NCBI GenBank assembly: GCA_963772645.1
Contig: CAVYYD010000002.1
Location: 151,349-215,348, forward strand
Length of the DNA: 64,000 nt
Source: DASSQJ01 sp963772645
GTDB lineage: Bacteria; Actinomycetota; Actinomycetes; Actinomycetales; Dermatophilaceae
Reading direction: 5' to 3'
In this document: positions 24,248 through 33,044 of the stretch, in pieces
Position numbering within the stretch: the stretch's first letter is position 1
How the letters are laid out: each line of letters begins with the position of its first letter
Program-made: the position numbers and the translations under genes
The notes under the pieces: model-generated
Told to the model about the DNA's origin: nothing
The model's input: only the letters and a program-made list of their open reading frames with translations
Databases searched by the model: none

Positions 24248-24511
24248 ATGAGCGAGATCACCGTGAGCGACGCCCGTGCCCGCCTGGCCGGTGTCGTCGA
24301 CTCCGCCCGAGTCGGGCACGACCCCGTCTACCTGACCCGTCGCGGTCAGAGGGTGGCCGCAGTGATCGACGCCGATGACCTGGACCAGCTCATCGCCGCC
24401 GCCGAGGACCTGGCCGACCTCGAGGCGGCTGCTGCAGCTCGAGCCGAGATGGCGGACGGCCAACCGGCGATCCCGTGGGAGCAGGTCAAGGCAGATCTCG
24501 GCCTGGCATGA
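24248..24511 (+). CDS. Phd/YefM-type antitoxin of the RelE pair
   Basis: An 87-aa protein. SEITVSDARARLAGVVDSAR and YLTRRGQRVAAVIDADDLDQ form the Phd fold, and the acidic, Ala-rich C-terminal part (AEDLADLEAAAAARAEMADG) is the toxin-binding tail. It overlaps the toxin gene by 4 bp. The upstream sequence has an AT-rich TACAATTAAGCGGTTAGCG, a likely promoter region in otherwise GC-rich DNA. Confidence 0.85.
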   Translation: MSEITVSDARARLAGVVDSARVGHDPVYLTRRGQRVAAVIDADDLDQLIAAAEDLADLEAAAAARAEMADGQPAIPWEQVKADLGLA

Positions 24512-24771
24512 CCTATCGCATCGAGGTCGCACCGGCCGCGGTGCGCCAGCTGAGCAAGCTGGACCCTGCCGCACGGCGCCGCGCCCAGGCGGCCATCGAG
24601 CTTCTCGCGGACCAACCCCGCCCGAGCGGCGCCAAGAAACTGGTCGGTGGTGACGGCGAGTGGCGGGTCCGTACCGGCGACTACCGCATCGTCTACGAGA
24701 TCCACGACGAGGTCCTCCTCGTTCTCGTCGTGGCCGTCGGGCACCGCCGCGACATCTACCAGCGCCGCTGA
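24508..24771 (+). CDS. relE: RelE-family toxin
   Basis: An 87-aa toxin. YRIEVAPAAVRQLSKLDPAA, then LADQPRPSGAKKLVGGDGEW and RVRTGDYRIVYEIHDEVLLV with GHRRDIYQRR are the full RelE fold. The basic Arg and Lys residues and the C-terminal Tyr expected for mRNA cleavage on the ribosome are present. ATG overlaps the antitoxin stop. Confidence 0.9.
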   Translation: MTYRIEVAPAAVRQLSKLDPAARRRAQAAIELLADQPRPSGAKKLVGGDGEWRVRTGDYRIVYEIHDEVLLVLVVAVGHRRDIYQRR

Positions 24772-24796
24772 CAAGCGCTCAGCCACATCACCTCGG

Positions 24797-24822
24797 GTGC
24801 GGCGGCTCGCGATATGCAGCAG
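24797..24822 (+). repeat. Cassette-junction site S7 (weak)
   Basis: GTGCGGCGGCTCGCGATATG then CAGCAG. Only the GCGGCG core and the ATGCAGCAG tail fit the consensus. Confidence 0.3.
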
Positions 24823-24846
24823 TTCTTAGCGACCGGGGATGAGGGG

Positions 24847-25566
24847 TCACGGTGCTTCGAGTTGGAAGAACAGGAAGCAGATGAAGGACCGGCCGTCCGT
24901 GGTGGGCAGCAGCTTCGATGGTGTGTCAGGCGCTGGTGGCGGCTCGGTGACCGTGGTGATGCGGAACCCGGCCGCGGTGAACGCGTTGATGACGTCCTGC
25001 AGGGGCCGGTGCCAGTAGGTCATCCACACGGTCTGTTCGTCGAAGGTGTAGTCCTCGGAGTACCGGGTCAGGGCGAAGTAGTCGGCCTCGGGGTAGCTGA
25101 TCGCGTAGACGGTGGGATGGATGATCGAGACGATCAGCCGTCCGCCGGGCTTGAGGGTGCGCCGCAGCTCGGCCAGCGCCGAGGCCCAGTCCTGCACGTA
25201 GTGCAGGGCCAGCGATGCGACGACGACGTCGAACTCGTCGCCGGGGTAGGGCAGGGGTGCGCCGAGGTCGGCGACTCTCAGGTCCGCGTCCTCACCCAGC
25301 CTCTCGCGGGCCAGGTCGAGCATGGCCGCACTCAGGTCGAACCCGGACGCGACCGCGCCCCTGGCGCCCAGGTCTGCCATCAGCGGGCCGGACCCGCACC
25401 CGGCGTCCAGGACCCTCAGCCCGCCGACGTCGCCGGCGAGACGGATCATCTCCGGACGGTTGTAGTAGGCGTTGAAGAGGCTCTTCTCGTTCTCGGCCGC
25501 GTACACGGCCGCGAAGCTGTCGTAGTCAGCGACTGGGGCGGCGGGGTCGTTCTCCGAAGACGGCAT
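24847..25566 (-). CDS. Class I SAM-dependent methyltransferase
   Basis: A 239-aa methyltransferase. Motif I is VLDAGCGSGPLMADLGARG near residue 53, the acidic loop SGFDLSAAMLDLAR near 74, and motif IV FDVVVASLALHYV near 115, with LKPGGRLIVSIIHP near 140. The C-terminal part (YTFDEQTVWMTYWHRPLQDV) resembles small-molecule methyltransferases. The substrate is unknown. It lies on the minus strand, alone between S7 and S8. Confidence 0.85.
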   Translation of the reverse strand: MPSSENDPAAPVADYDSFAAVYAAENEKSLFNAYYNRPEMIRLAGDVGGLRVLDAGCGSGPLMADLGARGAVASGFDLSAAMLDLARERLGEDADLRVADLGAPLPYPGDEFDVVVASLALHYVQDWASALAELRRTLKPGGRLIVSIIHPTVYAISYPEADYFALTRYSEDYTFDEQTVWMTYWHRPLQDVINAFTAAGFRITTVTEPPPAPDTPSKLLPTTDGRSFICFLFFQLEAP

Positions 25567-25670
25567 CAGACGTTCCTACCCGGGATCGCACGATAACGAC
25601 AAACCGATGGGCTGACCTGCGGCGACCCAAGCTGCAGTCACCGTCGCAGCCGCCCGCTCTGGCAGCGCCA

Positions 25671-25698
25671 AGGCAGTCGCTACGCGGCGGTAGGACTG
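25671..25698 (+). repeat. Cassette-junction site S8
   Basis: GGCAGTCGCTACGCGGCGGT then AGGACTGT. CAGTC (25673-25677) and GACTG (25693-25697) are perfect complementary arms around the core. The IS110 left end follows directly. Confidence 0.55.
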
Positions 25699-25953
25699 TG
25701 AGGATCGCTTTCGCAGCCTGATGGTGGTGGGCTGTGGGTTGGCGGCTTCGGGTGTGACCCCCGAAAGGACTGGCCTTCGTGCCTTGCTGCGAGATGTCCG
25801 CTCGAGGTCGCCGGCCCCGGCCCGGCCGAAGGTGCTGGCCTGATCAGGAGCTTGACCACCAGGCGTTGAAGGCGCCGGGCGTGTCCCATCACAGTCCTGC
25901 CGAACCTCCGTCCCGGACCGGAACCACGTCCCGTCCGGCGAAGGAGAGAACGC
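25699..25953 (+). ncRNA. IS110 left-end non-coding region, candidate bridge RNA
   Basis: About 255 bp without a gene between S8 and the IS110 transposase. IS110-group elements carry a structured guide (bridge) RNA in this position. Short self-complementary parts are visible, for example GGTCGCCGGCC with GGCCCGGCCG, and GGACCGG with CCGGCG. I cannot fold it or assign the target and donor loops, so the call rests on the family and position. Confidence 0.35.
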
Positions 25954-27015
25954 ATGACCAGTCTGACCGATCTACGTGAGGTGGTCGATGTCGTCATCGG
26001 CGTCGACACCCACGTCCATACCCACTCCGCCGCGGTCATCGACAGCGCGACCGGTGGCGTCCTCGGCGAGACCACCGTGGCGGCGACCGCCGCGGGCTAC
26101 GTCGAGCTCGTGGACTTCGCCAACGCCTACCCGACGGCGCGGGCTTGGGCGATCGAAGGGACCGGCAGCCACGGCGCCGGCCTGACCCGGCACCTGCTGG
26201 AGTCCTCCGAGCTCGTTGTGGAGCTGGACCGTCCGAAGCGGTCCGCGCGCCGTAACGGCGCGAAGTCCGATCCCCTCGATGCGATCCGCGCCGCACGTGA
26301 GGCGATGGCTCGACCCCGCTTGGGAACACCCCGCAGCGGCGGCGAACGCCAAGCCCTCTCAGTGCTGTTGGCCGCTCGCCGCTCCGCCGTCGATGCCTCC
26401 ACCGAAGCGCAGCTCCAGCTGTTCAGCCTCGTGGTCGCCGCGCCGGAACCGATCCGAGCCCGGTTCCGTGGCCAGAAGCTCGCCGCGATGCTCAACACCG
26501 CAGCCAGGCTGCGTGTCCACCCAACCTGGGACGTGGAGACGACCAGCACCGTCGTCGCGCTACGCACTTTGGCTCGACGCGCGCACACGATGTTGCGGGA
26601 GGCGCGCGAACTGCAGAAGGCGATCCTGGCCATCATCCGCAGCTGGCGGCCCGACCTGCTCGAGGAGTTCGGCGTCGGACCGATCGTCGCGGCGACGGTG
26701 CTGTGCGCGTGGTCCCACCCCGGCCGCGTCCACTCCGAGGCCGCGTTCGCGATGCTCGCCGGCGTGGCCCCCATTCCCGCCAACAGCGGCCAGGTCACCA
26801 CCCGTTACCGGCTCAACCGGTACGGCGACCGGCAGCTCAACACCGCACTGCACACCGTGGTCCAGATCCGGATCCAGTACCAGCAATCCACCCGTGACTA
26901 CGTCGCCCGTCGAACCGCTGAAGGAAAGACCAGCCGCGAGATCAAACGCTGCCTCGCCCGCTACGTCGCACGCGACCTGCACCGCCTCCTCGAAAGGGGC
27001 GCCCCGACTGCTTGA
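25954..27015 (+). CDS. IS110-family transposase (DEDD recombinase)
   Basis: A 353-aa transposase. The RuvC-like catalytic residues are D18 (VVIGVDTHVH), E68 (AWAIEGTGSHG), and D106 and D109 (GAKSDPLDAI). The C-terminal Transposase_20 domain has FGVGPIVAATVL (about 225), then MLAGVAPIPANSGQVTTRYR with the serine expected in IS110 enzymes, and KTSREIKRCLARYVARDLHR at the end. The gene looks intact. GAAGGAGAG precedes the ATG. The element interrupts the cassette region; no terminal inverted repeats are expected for this group, so its ends are not fixed (about 25.7-27.1 kb). Confidence 0.9.
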   Translation: MTSLTDLREVVDVVIGVDTHVHTHSAAVIDSATGGVLGETTVAATAAGYVELVDFANAYPTARAWAIEGTGSHGAGLTRHLLESSELVVELDRPKRSARRNGAKSDPLDAIRAAREAMARPRLGTPRSGGERQALSVLLAARRSAVDASTEAQLQLFSLVVAAPEPIRARFRGQKLAAMLNTAARLRVHPTWDVETTSTVVALRTLARRAHTMLREARELQKAILAIIRSWRPDLLEEFGVGPIVAATVLCAWSHPGRVHSEAAFAMLAGVAPIPANSGQVTTRYRLNRYGDRQLNTALHTVVQIRIQYQQSTRDYVARRTAEGKTSREIKRCLARYVARDLHRLLERGAPTA

Positions 27016-27142
27016 CGAAGCATAGGAGCGTCGCACCTTGCTCTGTACGTTGACGACGAGCGCCGGGGCCGAGTCGGGGTCGTTGGCCGGGTGGAACCCA
27101 GGCGCTTCTGCCCGCGCCCCGTCTGGTCGTAGGGTGACGGGG

Positions 27143-27811
27143 ATGTCTCGACATAGCCGCTATCTCGGCCCGGATCAGGCCGCCTCGGTCTACGACAGGA
27201 TCGGGAGATGGCAGGACACCCAGGGTTTCTATGAGCGCGAAGCCGTGGCCGCGATGGTCGGATCGGCCCTACTCGAGACGGCCACCAGTGTGGTGGAGGT
27301 CGGCTGCGGGACGGGGGCGCTCGCCGCATCCGTGCTGGGTCGGCTGCTACCGGCGGAGGCCACCTACCTCGGCCTCGACGTCAGCGGGACCATGGTCGAG
27401 CTGACCCGACGCCGCCTCGCGCCCTTCGCGCCTCGAGCCCAGGTCCAGCTGGTCGATGGCCACACACCCTGGCCCGTGCCCGACCACACCGCGGACCGCG
27501 TCCTGGCGGCATACCTGCTGGACCTGTTCTCGCCGGAAGGGATCGACGGCTTCTTCACCGAGGCAGCCAGAATCCTTCGGCCCGGCGGGCTCGTCGCCGT
27601 CACCAGCCTGAGCGCAGGGACCGACTACCCGTCCAGGTTGGTGTCCGCGATCTGGACCCGACTGTGGAGGACCGACCCGCACCTCACCGGCGGGTGCCGC
27701 CCCGTCACTCTCGACCCACACCTTTCCGCGACGTGGCGCCGTTTCCACGACGCCACCACCATCAGCTGGGGCATCAGCTCACGAACCATCGTCCTGCAAG
27801 CACCTTCCTGA
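27143..27811 (+). CDS. Class I SAM-dependent methyltransferase
   Basis: A 222-aa protein. YDRIGRWQDTQGFYEREAVA, motif I VVEVGCGTGALAASVLGRL near residue 55, LGLDVSGTMVELTRRRL near 82 and RVLAAYLLDLFSPEGIDGF near 125 with LRPGGLVAVTSL place it with methyltransferase family 11. Substrate unknown. The ATG at 27143 (MSRHSRYLG) is used because the upstream in-frame extension belongs to the IS110 right end. No partner gene in the same operon. Confidence 0.82.
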   Translation: MSRHSRYLGPDQAASVYDRIGRWQDTQGFYEREAVAAMVGSALLETATSVVEVGCGTGALAASVLGRLLPAEATYLGLDVSGTMVELTRRRLAPFAPRAQVQLVDGHTPWPVPDHTADRVLAAYLLDLFSPEGIDGFFTEAARILRPGGLVAVTSLSAGTDYPSRLVSAIWTRLWRTDPHLTGGCRPVTLDPHLSATWRRFHDATTISWGISSRTIVLQAPS

Positions 27812-28036
27812 ACACGCAACCCGCGGTTGGCAGGGCGAGAGCCTCAGTCCCCCCGAATGGCCGCGATTCGGGGGAGTGCTCGGTACCCCCGCCACGCCAC
27901 CGGGCCGGCGGATCGCACCCGGGGCTCACGCCCCACGACTCCATCCCGGACGGCCGAGGCCAGTGGGGCAACCTCGACACCGTCCGGTGCCGACCGGTCG
28001 ACGACGGGCCAGCACTCACCGGGGGAGGATGGTGAC

Positions 28037-28993
28037 GTGACAAGGGGTACTCGGCGATACTCGGCCGAACCGGCCGACCCACGGGCGTACACCGTGGCCA
28101 ACGACCGGCTGTACACGCGATTGGGGCGCCTGTACGACATCCTCGTCAAGGCATCCCCCATCTGGCGACGATGGCTCGGGCACGCGCTGCCCGAGATCCG
28201 TGGCCCCCGGGTGCTGGAGGTCTCCTTCGGGACCGGCTGGCTGCTCACGCAGTATGCCGGTCAGCACCGCACCGACGGCATCGACCTCAACCCGAGGCTC
28301 CTCGAGGCGGCGCGTCGCAACCTGGCTCGCGCCGGAGCGCACGCGGACCTACGGCTGGGGACCGTTGAGGCACTGCCGTACCCGGACGCCACCTTCGACA
28401 CCGTGGTGAACACCATGGCCTTCACCGGCTATCCGGACGGCGCCGTCGCCGCCGCAGAGCTGGCCCGAGTGCTCACGCCCGGTGGCCGAATGGTGTTGAT
28501 CGACATCAACTACCCGCGCAACGGCAACCGGTTGGGAACCCTTCTCGTCGACCGGTTCTGGAAGCCCTTCGGCGACCTCATCCGCGATATCCCCGCGCTG
28601 TTGTCCGATGCCGGGCTGGAGGTCCGAGACGACGAGGTCGGCGGGTGGGGCAGCGTCCACCGGTACCTTGCCACCAAGCCCGGGCGCCTCGGGCCGAGCC
28701 GTGACGCGCCCCGACCTGGGGTCTCGACCGCACTGCCGGCGCCACGCCGACCTCACAGCAAGAGCGACCAGATCACCCGCGGCGAAGAATGCCCGAACGC
28801 GGCCGAAATGGGGCACCTTCTCTGCTTGGGCCGTGTCGGGCGGGCTGCGTCGTCGGCAGCTACTCCTGTCGTGGAGCGACCTCGAACCTTTCCGCGCGCC
28901 GTCGGGGCCGGCCCGCCCCTCAGCAGCAATGCGGTGGGGGGCGCTCCCCACCGACCTTCGCCCCGTTGCCCGGGGAAGGTCCATGCTCGGTAA
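28037..28993 (+). CDS. Class I SAM-dependent methyltransferase with extra C-terminus
   Basis: A 318-aa protein. VLEVSFGTGWLLTQYAGQH (about residue 58) is motif I, with F in place of the more common C. GIDLNPRLLEAARRN, ALPYPDATFDTVVNTMAF and LTPGGRMVLIDINYPR complete a methyltransferase of about 215 aa. The last 100 residues are Arg/Pro/Gly-rich with no family resemblance, which suggests the original stop was lost by a rearrangement. GTG 28037 follows GGGGGAGGAT. Substrate unknown. Confidence 0.72.
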   Translation: MTRGTRRYSAEPADPRAYTVANDRLYTRLGRLYDILVKASPIWRRWLGHALPEIRGPRVLEVSFGTGWLLTQYAGQHRTDGIDLNPRLLEAARRNLARAGAHADLRLGTVEALPYPDATFDTVVNTMAFTGYPDGAVAAAELARVLTPGGRMVLIDINYPRNGNRLGTLLVDRFWKPFGDLIRDIPALLSDAGLEVRDDEVGGWGSVHRYLATKPGRLGPSRDAPRPGVSTALPAPRRPHSKSDQITRGEECPNAAEMGHLLCLGRVGRAASSAATPVVERPRTFPRAVGAGPPLSSNAVGGAPHRPSPRCPGKVHAR

Positions 28994-29215
28994 TCGTTGC
29001 CCTTGCCGAGATCTGCTCCGACCAGGCGGAAGGCACCTGCGGCGTCTGCAAGGCCGAGCTCGTGGGGAGTTTCGCACCGAGCACCGCGACGTCCCTTCTG
29101 ACAGCGGACGAGCGAGCCGCCAACGACGTCCCGGTCGTCTCCGTCCAGCTTGCGGAGGCAGGATGCCCGCGCCTCGTCCTCGACCCGTGACCCGCAGCCC
29201 GCTACCGTCCACCGC

Positions 29216-30073
29216 ATGACTTACGACCGCGCGAGCCTGCCCACGCTGGCCGTGACCGGATCCACCGGAGCGGTCGGTGGGATGGTCGCGCGCCGGCTCG
29301 CCGACGCGGGACTCGCCCAACGCCTCCTCGCTCGCTCCCCTGAGCGTGCACCCGACCTGCCCGGCGCGACGGTGCTTCGGGCGAGCTACGCCGACACCGT
29401 GGAGACCCGTGCGGCCCTCGAAGGGGTCGAGACCCTGTTCATGGTGTCGGCGGCCGAGAACGAGCACCGCCGCGAAGAGCACCTCGCCTTCGTCGACGCC
29501 GCCGCTGCGGCCGGGGTGCGGCACGTCGTCTACACCTCCGTCCTCGGCGCCAGCAAGACCGCTACCTTCACCCTCGCGCGCGACCACGCCGCCACCGAAC
29601 GTCATCTCGAGGCGAGCGGGATGGCGTGGACGTTCCTACGGGACGGCCTCTACCTCGACTTCCTGCCGCTCATGGTGGGCGACGACGGCGTCATCCGGGG
29701 CCCGGCCGGTGAGGGCCGCGCAGCCCTCATCGCGCGCCGAGACGTCGCCCGCGTCGCAGCCACCGTGCTGCAGGACCCGGCCGCCCACACCGGCCGGACC
29801 TACGACCTCACCGGACCGCAGGCGCTCACCTTCACCGAGATGGCCGCGATCCTCGGCGAGCACCTCGGGCGGAAGGTGACCTTCGTCGACGAGACCATCG
29901 AGGAGGCGTACGCGTCCCGCGAGTCCTATGGCGCGCCCGACTGGCAGGTCGAGGCATGGGTCTCGACCTACACCGCCGTCGCCAACGGGGAGATGGGGCC
30001 AGCCTCCGACGACGTCCTCGCCGTCACCGGTGAGCCGCCGATGTCGTTGTCGCAGTTCCTCACCGAGGGCTGA
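29216..30073 (+). CDS. NmrA-like NAD(P)-binding oxidoreductase
   Basis: A 285-aa atypical short-chain dehydrogenase. The Rossmann motif is VTGSTGAVGGMVARRLADAG near residue 12, then LLARSPERAPDL for the NADP-binding Arg. AGVRHVVYTSVLGASKTATF (about 100) lacks the usual YxxxK, as in NmrA and quinone-reductase QorB-like proteins. ERHLEASGMAWTFLRDGLYL and YDLTGPQALTFTEMA are typical of that group. It probably reduces quinones or senses the NADP state. About 220 bp separate it from the methyltransferase gene. Confidence 0.85.
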   Translation: MTYDRASLPTLAVTGSTGAVGGMVARRLADAGLAQRLLARSPERAPDLPGATVLRASYADTVETRAALEGVETLFMVSAAENEHRREEHLAFVDAAAAAGVRHVVYTSVLGASKTATFTLARDHAATERHLEASGMAWTFLRDGLYLDFLPLMVGDDGVIRGPAGEGRAALIARRDVARVAATVLQDPAAHTGRTYDLTGPQALTFTEMAAILGEHLGRKVTFVDETIEEAYASRESYGAPDWQVEAWVSTYTAVANGEMGPASDDVLAVTGEPPMSLSQFLTEG

Positions 30074-30094
30074 TCTGGCCCTTCGATGAAGACA

Positions 30095-30125
30095 CGTCGA
30101 CCGGCGACGGCGGTGGCGCACTGCG
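30095..30125 (+). repeat. Cassette-junction site S9 (weak)
   Basis: CGTCGACCGGCGACGGCGGT then GGCGCACTGCG. GTCGAC and GGCG-CGGCGG fit, the spacing does not. Lies between NmrA (+) and the Fic module (-). Confidence 0.3.
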
Positions 30126-30156
30126 ACACGTAGCCCCATGTTGGGGCGGTACGACC

Positions 30157-30567
30157 TCAATGGCGCGCGGCACGCGGCTGTGACGCGGAGTGAAGTCGCG
30201 TGGTCAGCCACTGAGCGATATCCGGTACGTCCAGTTCACCGGCCGCCGCCGCGAGCATCAGTTCCTCGGCCTCGTCCACGGTGTAGGTGAGGTCTCGACC
30301 ATTGATGAGGCACAAGACGCGCGTGGCTGACCACGCCAGGCGCTTGTTCCCGTCCACCAGCGCGTGGTTGCGAACCAGCGAGTGCAACAGGGCCGCGGCC
30401 TTGTCGGGGAGGGTCGGGTAGGCATCGTCGCCGAAGACCGTGATCGCCGGCCGGGCTGCGGCCCCCGCCAGCAACCCGGAGTCCCGGACGGCGACCTCGC
30501 GCATCACCCCGGACGCGACCTCCAAGAGGTCCTCGACCGACAGGTAGTCGATCGCTCCGTCGCTCAC
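30157..30567 (-). CDS. doc: Fic/Doc-family toxin
   Basis: A 136-aa toxin. The active-site loop is HALVDGNKRLAW near residue 70, matching HxFx(D/N)GNKR except that Phe is Leu. IDYLSVEDLLEVASGV opens the fold and FGDDAYPTLPDKAAALLHSL precedes the loop. Doc proteins phosphorylate EF-Tu. GTG start overlapping the antitoxin stop by 4 bp. The replaced Phe is the one odd point. Confidence 0.87.
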   Translation of the reverse strand: MSDGAIDYLSVEDLLEVASGVMREVAVRDSGLLAGAAARPAITVFGDDAYPTLPDKAAALLHSLVRNHALVDGNKRLAWSATRVLCLINGRDLTYTVDEAEELMLAAAAGELDVPDIAQWLTTRLHSASQPRAARH

Positions 30568-30761
30568 CTGCTCAGTCGCTCGAGCAGCTCACGGTCCTCG
30601 GAGCTCACCTTGTCGATCGCGGCCCGGAGCCGCTGCGGGCGTTCTGAGACGTACTGGGCGATGGCGGTCCGGGCGACTTCCTGCATCGATCGCCCCTCCT
30701 GCTCGGCCTTCGCGCGCAGGGCTGCGCTCTCGCTGTCGGTCAACCGCAGGTTCATCGCCAT
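30564..30761 (-). CDS. Ribbon-helix-helix antitoxin of the Doc pair
   Basis: A 65-aa protein: MAMNLRLTDSESAALRAKAE then EQEGRSMQEVARTAIAQYVS, a ribbon-helix-helix domain with a helical, charged tail (DKVSSEDRELLERLSR). The ATG is at 30761, with a second choice at 30755. It overlaps the toxin gene and is preceded by the palindrome at 30767, so autoregulation is likely. Confidence 0.82.
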   Translation of the reverse strand: MAMNLRLTDSESAALRAKAEQEGRSMQEVARTAIAQYVSERPQRLRAAIDKVSSEDRELLERLSR

Positions 30762-30766
30762 GTGAT

Positions 30767-30789
30767 GACGGTACCGCAGCGGTACCGTC
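30767..30789. promoter_or_regulatory. Palindromic operator of the Doc module
   Basis: GACGGTACCG and CGGTACCGTC are perfect 10-bp inverted arms around CAG, beginning 6 bp upstream of the antitoxin start. Confidence 0.7.
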
Positions 30790-30821
30790 CAGACCCCCGT
30801 GCTGCGCGGCATCAATCGCAG

Positions 30822-30850
30822 GGTGGGCGCTTTGCGGCGGAGTGACGCGG
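30822..30850 (+). repeat. Cassette-junction site S10
   Basis: GGTGGGCGCTTTGCGGCGGA then GTGACGCGG. Lies between the Doc module and the AraC gene. Confidence 0.45.
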
Positions 30851-30862
30851 TTCCCGCCAGGA

Positions 30863-31879
30863 TTACCGGACCCGCGGGCCGCCGAACTTTCGGCGGTAGG
30901 CCCCTGGACCGAGCCGCGTGGCCCGGTTGAAGAGCCGTCGAAAGTAGGCGGTGTTCTGATAGCCGACTGCGAAGCCGATCTCGTCCACCGGCATCGCTGT
31001 GCGCTCCAGGAGCCGGCGGGCCTCCTGGATCCGTACCTGCTGTACGTAGGCGATCGGAGAGAAGCCGGTCGCGGCGTGGAACCGGCGCTCCAAGGTCCGG
31101 TGAGTGACGCCCGAGCGGGCGCGCATCTCCTCGACCGGGCTGGCGAGAGCGAGGTTGTCCTCCAGCCACGCCTGGAGGGTGGAGACGAGCCGGTCGTCGT
31201 GGCCCAGATTCGGAGCGAACTCGATGTAGGGGGCCTGCCCGGCGCCGTGCCACTCGAGCATCAGCATCCGTGCCAGGGCCCGGGCCGCGCTCGGCCCGAC
31301 GAAGCGGGTGACGAGGTGGAGGGCCAGGTCGTGCCAGGACATGACGCCACCGGTCATGACGATGTCGTCCCGGTCCCCCGCGGTGATCAGGACCTCCTCG
31401 GGGCGCAGCCGCACCTCAGGGTAGGTACGTCGGAAGGTATCCGCGAAGGCCCAGTGGATGGTCGCCTCCCTACCGTCGAGCAGGCGGGTCTCGGCAAGCA
31501 GCAGCGCTCCGGTGCAGACCGAGCACAGAAGGGCACCCTGAGCGTGCTGCCGCCGTAGCCAGTCGATGACCTGTGGGTGGCGCCCCGGCACCCAGTCGGG
31601 GCCGTCGACGGCCATCAGTGACACGATGGCGACATCGGTCCGGGCGATGTCATCGCAGGCGCAGTGGGGTCGGAGCTGGAGCCGGTTGGCGCCGATGGTC
31701 TCGAGCGGCCCCGGTGCCGCGATCTGCACTTCGAAGGGATGTCGTGGCAGGTCACTCTCGAAGTTGCCGAGCAGGGGAAAGGCCGTCAGCGCCTCGTACA
31801 GGCCGCTCAGGGGGGCGACCTGGGTCTCGGGCGTTGCGACGAGCGTGACGTGCACCGGCAGGCCTAGGGGTGGGCTCAT
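30863..31879 (-). CDS. GlxA-like AraC-family regulator
   Basis: A 338-aa protein. The N-terminal DJ-1/PfpI-like domain (residues 8-190) has SVCTGALLLAETRLLDGREA with the Cys of the nucleophile elbow. The C-terminal AraC domain (about 220-325) has RSGVTHRTLERRFHAATGFS and DEIGFAVGYQNTAYFRRLFN, the two helix-turn-helix units. It is divergent from the OsmC-like gene (111 bp), which is its probable target. The start is ATG 31879 (MSPPLGLPV). The ligand is unknown. Confidence 0.9.
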   Translation of the reverse strand: MSPPLGLPVHVTLVATPETQVAPLSGLYEALTAFPLLGNFESDLPRHPFEVQIAAPGPLETIGANRLQLRPHCACDDIARTDVAIVSLMAVDGPDWVPGRHPQVIDWLRRQHAQGALLCSVCTGALLLAETRLLDGREATIHWAFADTFRRTYPEVRLRPEEVLITAGDRDDIVMTGGVMSWHDLALHLVTRFVGPSAARALARMLMLEWHGAGQAPYIEFAPNLGHDDRLVSTLQAWLEDNLALASPVEEMRARSGVTHRTLERRFHAATGFSPIAYVQQVRIQEARRLLERTAMPVDEIGFAVGYQNTAYFRRLFNRATRLGPGAYRRKFGGPRVR

Positions 31880-31990
31880 CTTGGGTCCCGTGTCGCGAAA
31901 GGAACGTTGCTGTCGACTGTGGCACTTACATCGCTCGGCCGCCACACCTAGCGTCGAGATCACCTGAACAGCAACGACACGGGAGGAACC

Positions 31991-32536
31991 ATGACGACGA
32001 CGTTGAACGGCTGGGACGTGGAAGAGGTGTCCGAGGCGGTGCGGATGGTCAGCGAGCAGCCGGAGGCCGGACTCCTCACCTGGCGCGGACGAGCGGTGTG
32101 GGACGGTGGGTTCGGTCTGGACGTGCGCACCAACGAGATCGAACAGCTCGGCGAAGTCATGGAGCGTCACTTCACCCTGCGGGGTGACCACCCGCCGGAA
32201 CTGCTCGGAAAGAACACCGGCGCGACGGCCATCGAGACCGTGCTCGCCGCCCTCGGCGCGTGCATGACCGGAACCTTCGCGGTGCAGGCCACCGCGCGCG
32301 GTGTCCGGATCGACGCGCTGGAGGTGGACCTGGAGTGCACCATCGACCTCGCCGGCTTCTTCGGCATCGAGCCGATCCGGCCCGGGCTGCGCGACGTGAC
32401 CCTGAACTTCCGGGTGACCGCCGACGCCGACGACGAGACCCTTCGCGAGATCCTGGACGCCGCACGATCTCTCTCGCCCGTTTTCGACACAGTCACCAAG
32501 CCGGTTGCGGTCACGTCCGTGCTCGCCACGCCGTAG
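31991..32536 (+). CDS. OsmC-family protein
   Basis: A 181-aa protein. TWRGRAVWDGGFGLDVRTNE, then GKNTGATAIETVLAALGACM and TGTFAVQATARGVRIDALEV are the OsmC/Ohr fold, with the first redox Cys in GACM near residue 93. The second Cys is in LECTIDLAG near 116. Such proteins reduce organic hydroperoxides or act on acyl thiols. GGGAGGAACC precedes the ATG. Divergent from the AraC-type regulator; the SnoaL-like gene follows in the same direction. Confidence 0.85.
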   Translation: MTTTLNGWDVEEVSEAVRMVSEQPEAGLLTWRGRAVWDGGFGLDVRTNEIEQLGEVMERHFTLRGDHPPELLGKNTGATAIETVLAALGACMTGTFAVQATARGVRIDALEVDLECTIDLAGFFGIEPIRPGLRDVTLNFRVTADADDETLREILDAARSLSPVFDTVTKPVAVTSVLATP

Positions 32537-32608
32537 CCGCGCGGCCTCGAGCCCGGCGACCGCACCCCACGTAGGGCGTCCTCCACGAAGACGCCCGAGG
32601 AGGTACGC

Positions 32609-32974
32609 ATGAACACCGAAACCAGCCCGGGTACGGCCCACGCCGCCGCGCTCGTCGAGAAGCTGAACGACGCGTGGAACGCCCACGACCTCGACGCCGC
32701 GCTGAGTCTCCTCAGCGACGATTGCGTCTTCGAGGCCACCTCACCCGCACCCGACGGCACCCGCCACGTCGGCCCCGCCGCCATCCGCGAGGCCTGGGCA
32801 CCGATCTTCGCCGACCGGCACACCCGCTTCATCACCGAGGCCACCCTCGCCAGCGACGACCACGTCGTCCAGCAGTGGACCTACGACTGGGGAAGCGGCC
32901 ACGTCCGCGGCATCGACGTCATCCACGTCGCGCACGGCAACGTCACCGCGAAGCTGTCCTACGTCAAGGGCTGA
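32609..32974 (+). CDS. SnoaL/NTF2-like protein
   Basis: A 121-aa cone-shaped NTF2-like domain: LVEKLNDAWNAHDLDAALSL, LLSDDCVFEATSP, HVGPAAIREAWAPIFADRHT and VVQQWTYDWGSGHVRGIDVI. No catalytic residue can be named. It lies 72 bp after the OsmC gene, with GAGGAGGTACGC before the ATG, and is probably in the same transcript. Confidence 0.85.
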   Translation: MNTETSPGTAHAAALVEKLNDAWNAHDLDAALSLLSDDCVFEATSPAPDGTRHVGPAAIREAWAPIFADRHTRFITEATLASDDHVVQQWTYDWGSGHVRGIDVIHVAHGNVTAKLSYVKG

Positions 32975-33044
32975 TACAGAAGATGCGGCACGGCCTCGCG
33001 GGCACCACGACGACCTACCCGTCGATCAAGAGCCGTCGCCCAGC

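Noticed and set aside
28753..29217. A protein gene on the minus strand, and a second on the plus strand, in the gap before the NmrA-like gene
   Set aside because: Both frames are open but overlap each other, lack ribosome sites and show no family pattern. GVCKAELVGSFAP on the plus strand was considered as a relic but is too short.
24847..30073. A natural-product gene cluster from the methyltransferases and NmrA-like gene, possibly with the P450
   Set aside because: There is no core synthase, the methyltransferases run on both strands and are separated by an IS110 and junction motifs, and the P450 is 26 kb away.
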